From: Candidatus Goldiibacteriota bacterium HGW-Goldbacteria-1
GTDB taxonomy: Bacteria > Oederibacteriota > PGYV01
NCBI GenBank assembly: GCA_002839855.1
Contig: PGYV01000003.1
Coordinates: 96,450-160,449, forward strand
Direction of reading: 5' to 3'
DNA: 64,000 nt
The notes beneath the pieces are model-generated. The model ran no database searches, was not told the origin of the DNA, and saw only the letters and a program-made list of their open reading frames with translations. Shown here piece by piece: positions 61,913-64,000 of the stretch. How positions within the stretch are numbered: the stretch's first letter is position 1; each line of letters begins with the position of its first letter. The position numbers and the translations under genes are program-made.

Positions 61913-62824
61913 ATGAAAATAAACACCACAGTTAACATAGGCGGGCTGGTTTTAAAGAATCCGGTCATGACCGCGTCGGGTACTTTTGGCTACGGGCTGG
62001 AATTTGAAGAGTATGTAAACCTTAACAAACTTGGCGCCATAGTGGTCAAAGGCATAGCTTTAAACCCGGTAAAGGGCAATAAACCCCAGCGTATAGTGGA
62101 AACCCCCGCGGGCATAATGAATGCTATTGGCCTTCAGAACGTGGGTGTAGAAGCTTTTATATCCGAAAAACTTCCGCTTTTAAAAAAATATTCAACCCCC
62201 GTCATTGCCAATATATACGGTACAGACGTTGACGGTTATATTAAAGTGGCGCAAAGGCTGAATGATTCCGCCACGGCAGGCGTTGAAATAAATATTTCCT
62301 GCCCCAACGTTAAAAAAGGCGGGCTTCAGTTTGCTTCTGATAAAGAGGTGGTCTCCACAATGATAAAGGAAATAAAAAAAGTATTTACAAGGCCGGTTAT
62401 CGTAAAACTTTCGCCTAACACGGGCAATATAGAAGAAATGGCACAGGTGTGTGAAGACAGCGGAGCGGACGCGGTATCGCTTATTAACACGCTTATCGGG
62501 CTGTCCATAAATTTAAAAACAAGAAGGCCAAATATTGCCAATGTATTCGGCGGGCTTTCAGGCCCTGCCATAAAGCCTGTGGCGCTTGCAATGGTTCATA
62601 AAGTATCCAAAAAAATTAAGATACCCATAATAGGCATCGGCGGTATTATGAATACGACTGACGCGCTGGAATTCCTGGTGGCGGGCGCATCCGCAGTTCA
62701 GATAGGTACTGCTAATTTTGTTGACCCTTCAATTACCGGAATAATTGCGGACGGAATTAAAAATTACCTGGAAGACAATAAAATAAACTCGGTAACCGGC
62801 CTTATAGGAACCCTGGAGTATTGA
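61913..62824 (+). CDS. pyrD: Dihydroorotate dehydrogenase B (catalytic subunit)
   Basis: A 303-residue FMN barrel enzyme oxidising dihydroorotate to orotate. The class 1 active-site base Cys130 lies in ISCPNVK. ASGTFGYG, PAGIMNAIGLQNVG and the phosphate-binding IIGIGGI and VQIGTANF are present. Together with pyrK it forms the NAD-dependent class 1B enzyme. AAGGAG precedes the ATG. Neither pyrE nor pyrF lies in the window. Confidence 0.96.
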   Translation: MKINTTVNIGGLVLKNPVMTASGTFGYGLEFEEYVNLNKLGAIVVKGIALNPVKGNKPQRIVETPAGIMNAIGLQNVGVEAFISEKLPLLKKYSTPVIANIYGTDVDGYIKVAQRLNDSATAGVEINISCPNVKKGGLQFASDKEVVSTMIKEIKKVFTRPVIVKLSPNTGNIEEMAQVCEDSGADAVSLINTLIGLSINLKTRRPNIANVFGGLSGPAIKPVALAMVHKVSKKIKIPIIGIGGIMNTTDALEFLVAGASAVQIGTANFVDPSITGIIADGIKNYLEDNKINSVTGLIGTLEY

Positions 62825-62825
62825 T

Positions 62826-63677
62826 TTGAAGAGAATAATAATTACAGCAGCCATTACAATGGTGATGGCGGTAATGTGCAGGGCTGAAGCAAAAATAATG
62901 TTAAACAGTAATATTGTAAAAGAAGGCGGGGTTGTAAAAGCGGTACTGTACTCCAATAAGCCTTTTTCGGGGTCTGAAGTGAAATTTATGGGCGAAAAAT
63001 ACCCTGTGTTTTTCAGAAGTTATGATAAAGCAGCCAAAGAATTTACTTTTCTGGTGCTTGTCCCTGTGCCGCTTGAAACTGTGGGTGTAAAAAAACTGCA
63101 TATCAGGTACATGATGAACGGCAGGGAGTACGAGCATACTGAAAAAATAAAAGTAAAAAAAATAAGCGCGGGCAGGTCTGATATTCAGACTGACGGAAAG
63201 CGTGCGGCATTAGGCGTGAACTTTGGACCGGAAAATAAGATAATAAAAAAACGGCAGGAAAAGAGAACTTCTCTTAAATTTGACCTTCCTTTTATTAAGC
63301 CGGCGGAAGGGGAAATTACAAGTGCTTTTGGCAAGAAAAGGACTTATGACGGCGGAAGTTATGGGTCAACACATAAAGGTGTTGATATTGCCAATAAGAT
63401 GGGCACTAAAGTGGCGGCGGCAAATCACGGTAAAGTGGTAGAAGCGGCCACAATGAAAGGGCACGGGGTCACCGTAATAATTGACCACGGCGGCGGTTTG
63501 TATTCGCTTTATTTTCACCTAAAAGGCGTTTATGTAAAAAAAGGTGTTGATGTTAAGAAAGGCGACATAATTGCCACAATGGGAAGCACCGGGGTTTCTA
63601 CCGGGCCTCACCTGCACTGGCAGATGAACCTGTTTGGAGTGCCTGTAAGCCCAATGGATTTTCTGACGATGATGTAA
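62826..63677 (+). CDS. M23 family peptidoglycan endopeptidase
   Basis: A 283-residue exported LytM-type peptidase. The TTG start, one base after the pyrD stop codon with GGAG upstream, gives a signal peptide cut near Cys-Arg-Ala-Glu-Ala. A beta-rich N-terminal domain (~20-110) precedes the M23 domain (~155-283). The zinc ligands are His183, Asp187 (HKGVD) and His264, with His262 in HLHW. The set is complete, so it should cleave cell-wall crosslinks. Its placement after pyrD appears to be chance. Confidence 0.92.
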   Translation: MKRIIITAAITMVMAVMCRAEAKIMLNSNIVKEGGVVKAVLYSNKPFSGSEVKFMGEKYPVFFRSYDKAAKEFTFLVLVPVPLETVGVKKLHIRYMMNGREYEHTEKIKVKKISAGRSDIQTDGKRAALGVNFGPENKIIKKRQEKRTSLKFDLPFIKPAEGEITSAFGKKRTYDGGSYGSTHKGVDIANKMGTKVAAANHGKVVEAATMKGHGVTVIIDHGGGLYSLYFHLKGVYVKKGVDVKKGDIIATMGSTGVSTGPHLHWQMNLFGVPVSPMDFLTMM

Positions 63678-63680
63678 TAA

Positions 63681-64000
63681 GTAACAAGTGACAAGTGACA
63701 GGTGACAGGTGACAAGTGACAAGTGACAGGTGACAGGTGACAAGTGACAGGTGACAGGTGACAGGTGACAGGTGACAGGTGACAAGTGACAGGTGACAGG
63801 TGACAGGTAGCAAGTGACAGGTGACAGGTAGCAAGTGACAGGTGACAGGTGACAGGTGACAGGTGACAGGTGACAGGTGACAGGTGACAGGTAGCAAGTG
63901 ACAGGTAGCAAGTGACAGGTGACAAGTGACAGGTAGCAAGTGACAGGTAGCAAGTGACAGGTAGCAAGTGACAGGTAGCAAGTGACAGGTAGCAAGTGAC
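63681..64000. repeat. 7-bp tandem array, runs off the window
   Basis: About 45 units of a 7-base repeat, mostly GTGACAG with variants GTGACAA and GTAGCAA, begin four bases after the M23 stop and continue past 64000. The variants occur in runs, as expected from slippage. All three minus-strand frames are open because 7 is not a multiple of 3, but this is a by-product. Nothing else is present. Confidence 0.92.

Noticed and set aside
63519..63995. Long minus-strand frames with repeated Leu-Pro-Val-Thr-Cys type peptides
   Set aside because: All three frames are open only because the DNA is a 7-base repeat without stops in that direction; there is no RBS or start context.

Overview
The window looks like chromosomal DNA of an uncultured, diderm (Gram-negative-type) bacterium. 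Evidence for a diderm is the many Sec signal peptides, lipobox lipoproteins and C-terminal-aromatic beta-barrel proteins, beside ordinary bacterial housekeeping genes. Base composition is moderate, roughly 40-45 % GC by eye. Promoters resemble sigma-70 sites (TTGaca-N16/18-TAtAaT, often with TAGAAT as -10), and strong Shine-Dalgarno sites are common. The mix of PyrR-type pyrimidine control, a trehalose-synthase-like GT4 with a DUF5752 partner, and several lineage-specific lipoproteins suggests a candidate phylum, perhaps near Elusimicrobiota or Goldiibacteriota. This placement is an inference with low confidence.

Layout. 0-7.3 kb: a rightward housekeeping run (barrel protein, accA, amidase, GerMN protein, valS, nadC, birA). 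7.4-8.5 kb: a leftward Nudix/5-formyl-THF cyclo-ligase pair with an apparently leaderless promoter. 8.8-13 kb: two PilZ proteins, a ClC channel with CBS domains, and a cation/proton antiporter. 13.2-18.6 kb: DUF5752 and TreT-like genes, terminator, then der-plsY-gpsA-merR. 18.6-19.3 kb: a promoter, three tandem elements joining a tRNA 5' end to a hairpin, then two tRNA-Pro genes. 19.3-25.2 kb: barrel protein, acylphosphatase, primary-type sigma factor, apt, a membrane glycosyltransferase-like protein and a TPR-type lipoprotein.

25.3-48.6 kb is the accessory half. It holds two families of beta-propeller lipoproteins, an AT-rich block of uncharacterised genes flanked by a 64-bp direct repeat that copies the start of a ykgJ-like gene, a decayed GH94 phosphorylase tail, a GNAT protein, YgiQ, an RluD-type synthase, an HTH-less LacI-type sensor next to a GH3 glycosidase fused to a GIY-YIG domain, a GGQ release-factor-like protein, and a MntA/HepT toxin-antitoxin pair. 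Two unrelated lipoprotein genes share a duplicated terminator-leader.

48.7-62.8 kb is a complete pyrimidine operon apart from pyrE and pyrF: PyrR attenuator, pyrR, pyrB, pyrC, carA, carB, a second carA-carB pair, pyrK, pyrD. The second CarA has lost all three glutaminase catalytic residues while its CarB partner looks intact. This is the most interesting biochemical signal here. An M23 peptidase follows, and the window ends inside a 7-bp tandem array. Several intergenic regions carry short-period repeats of different sequence (7-mer, 8-mer, GAGGGACGG-type, GCTTAA-type), some with inverted copies.
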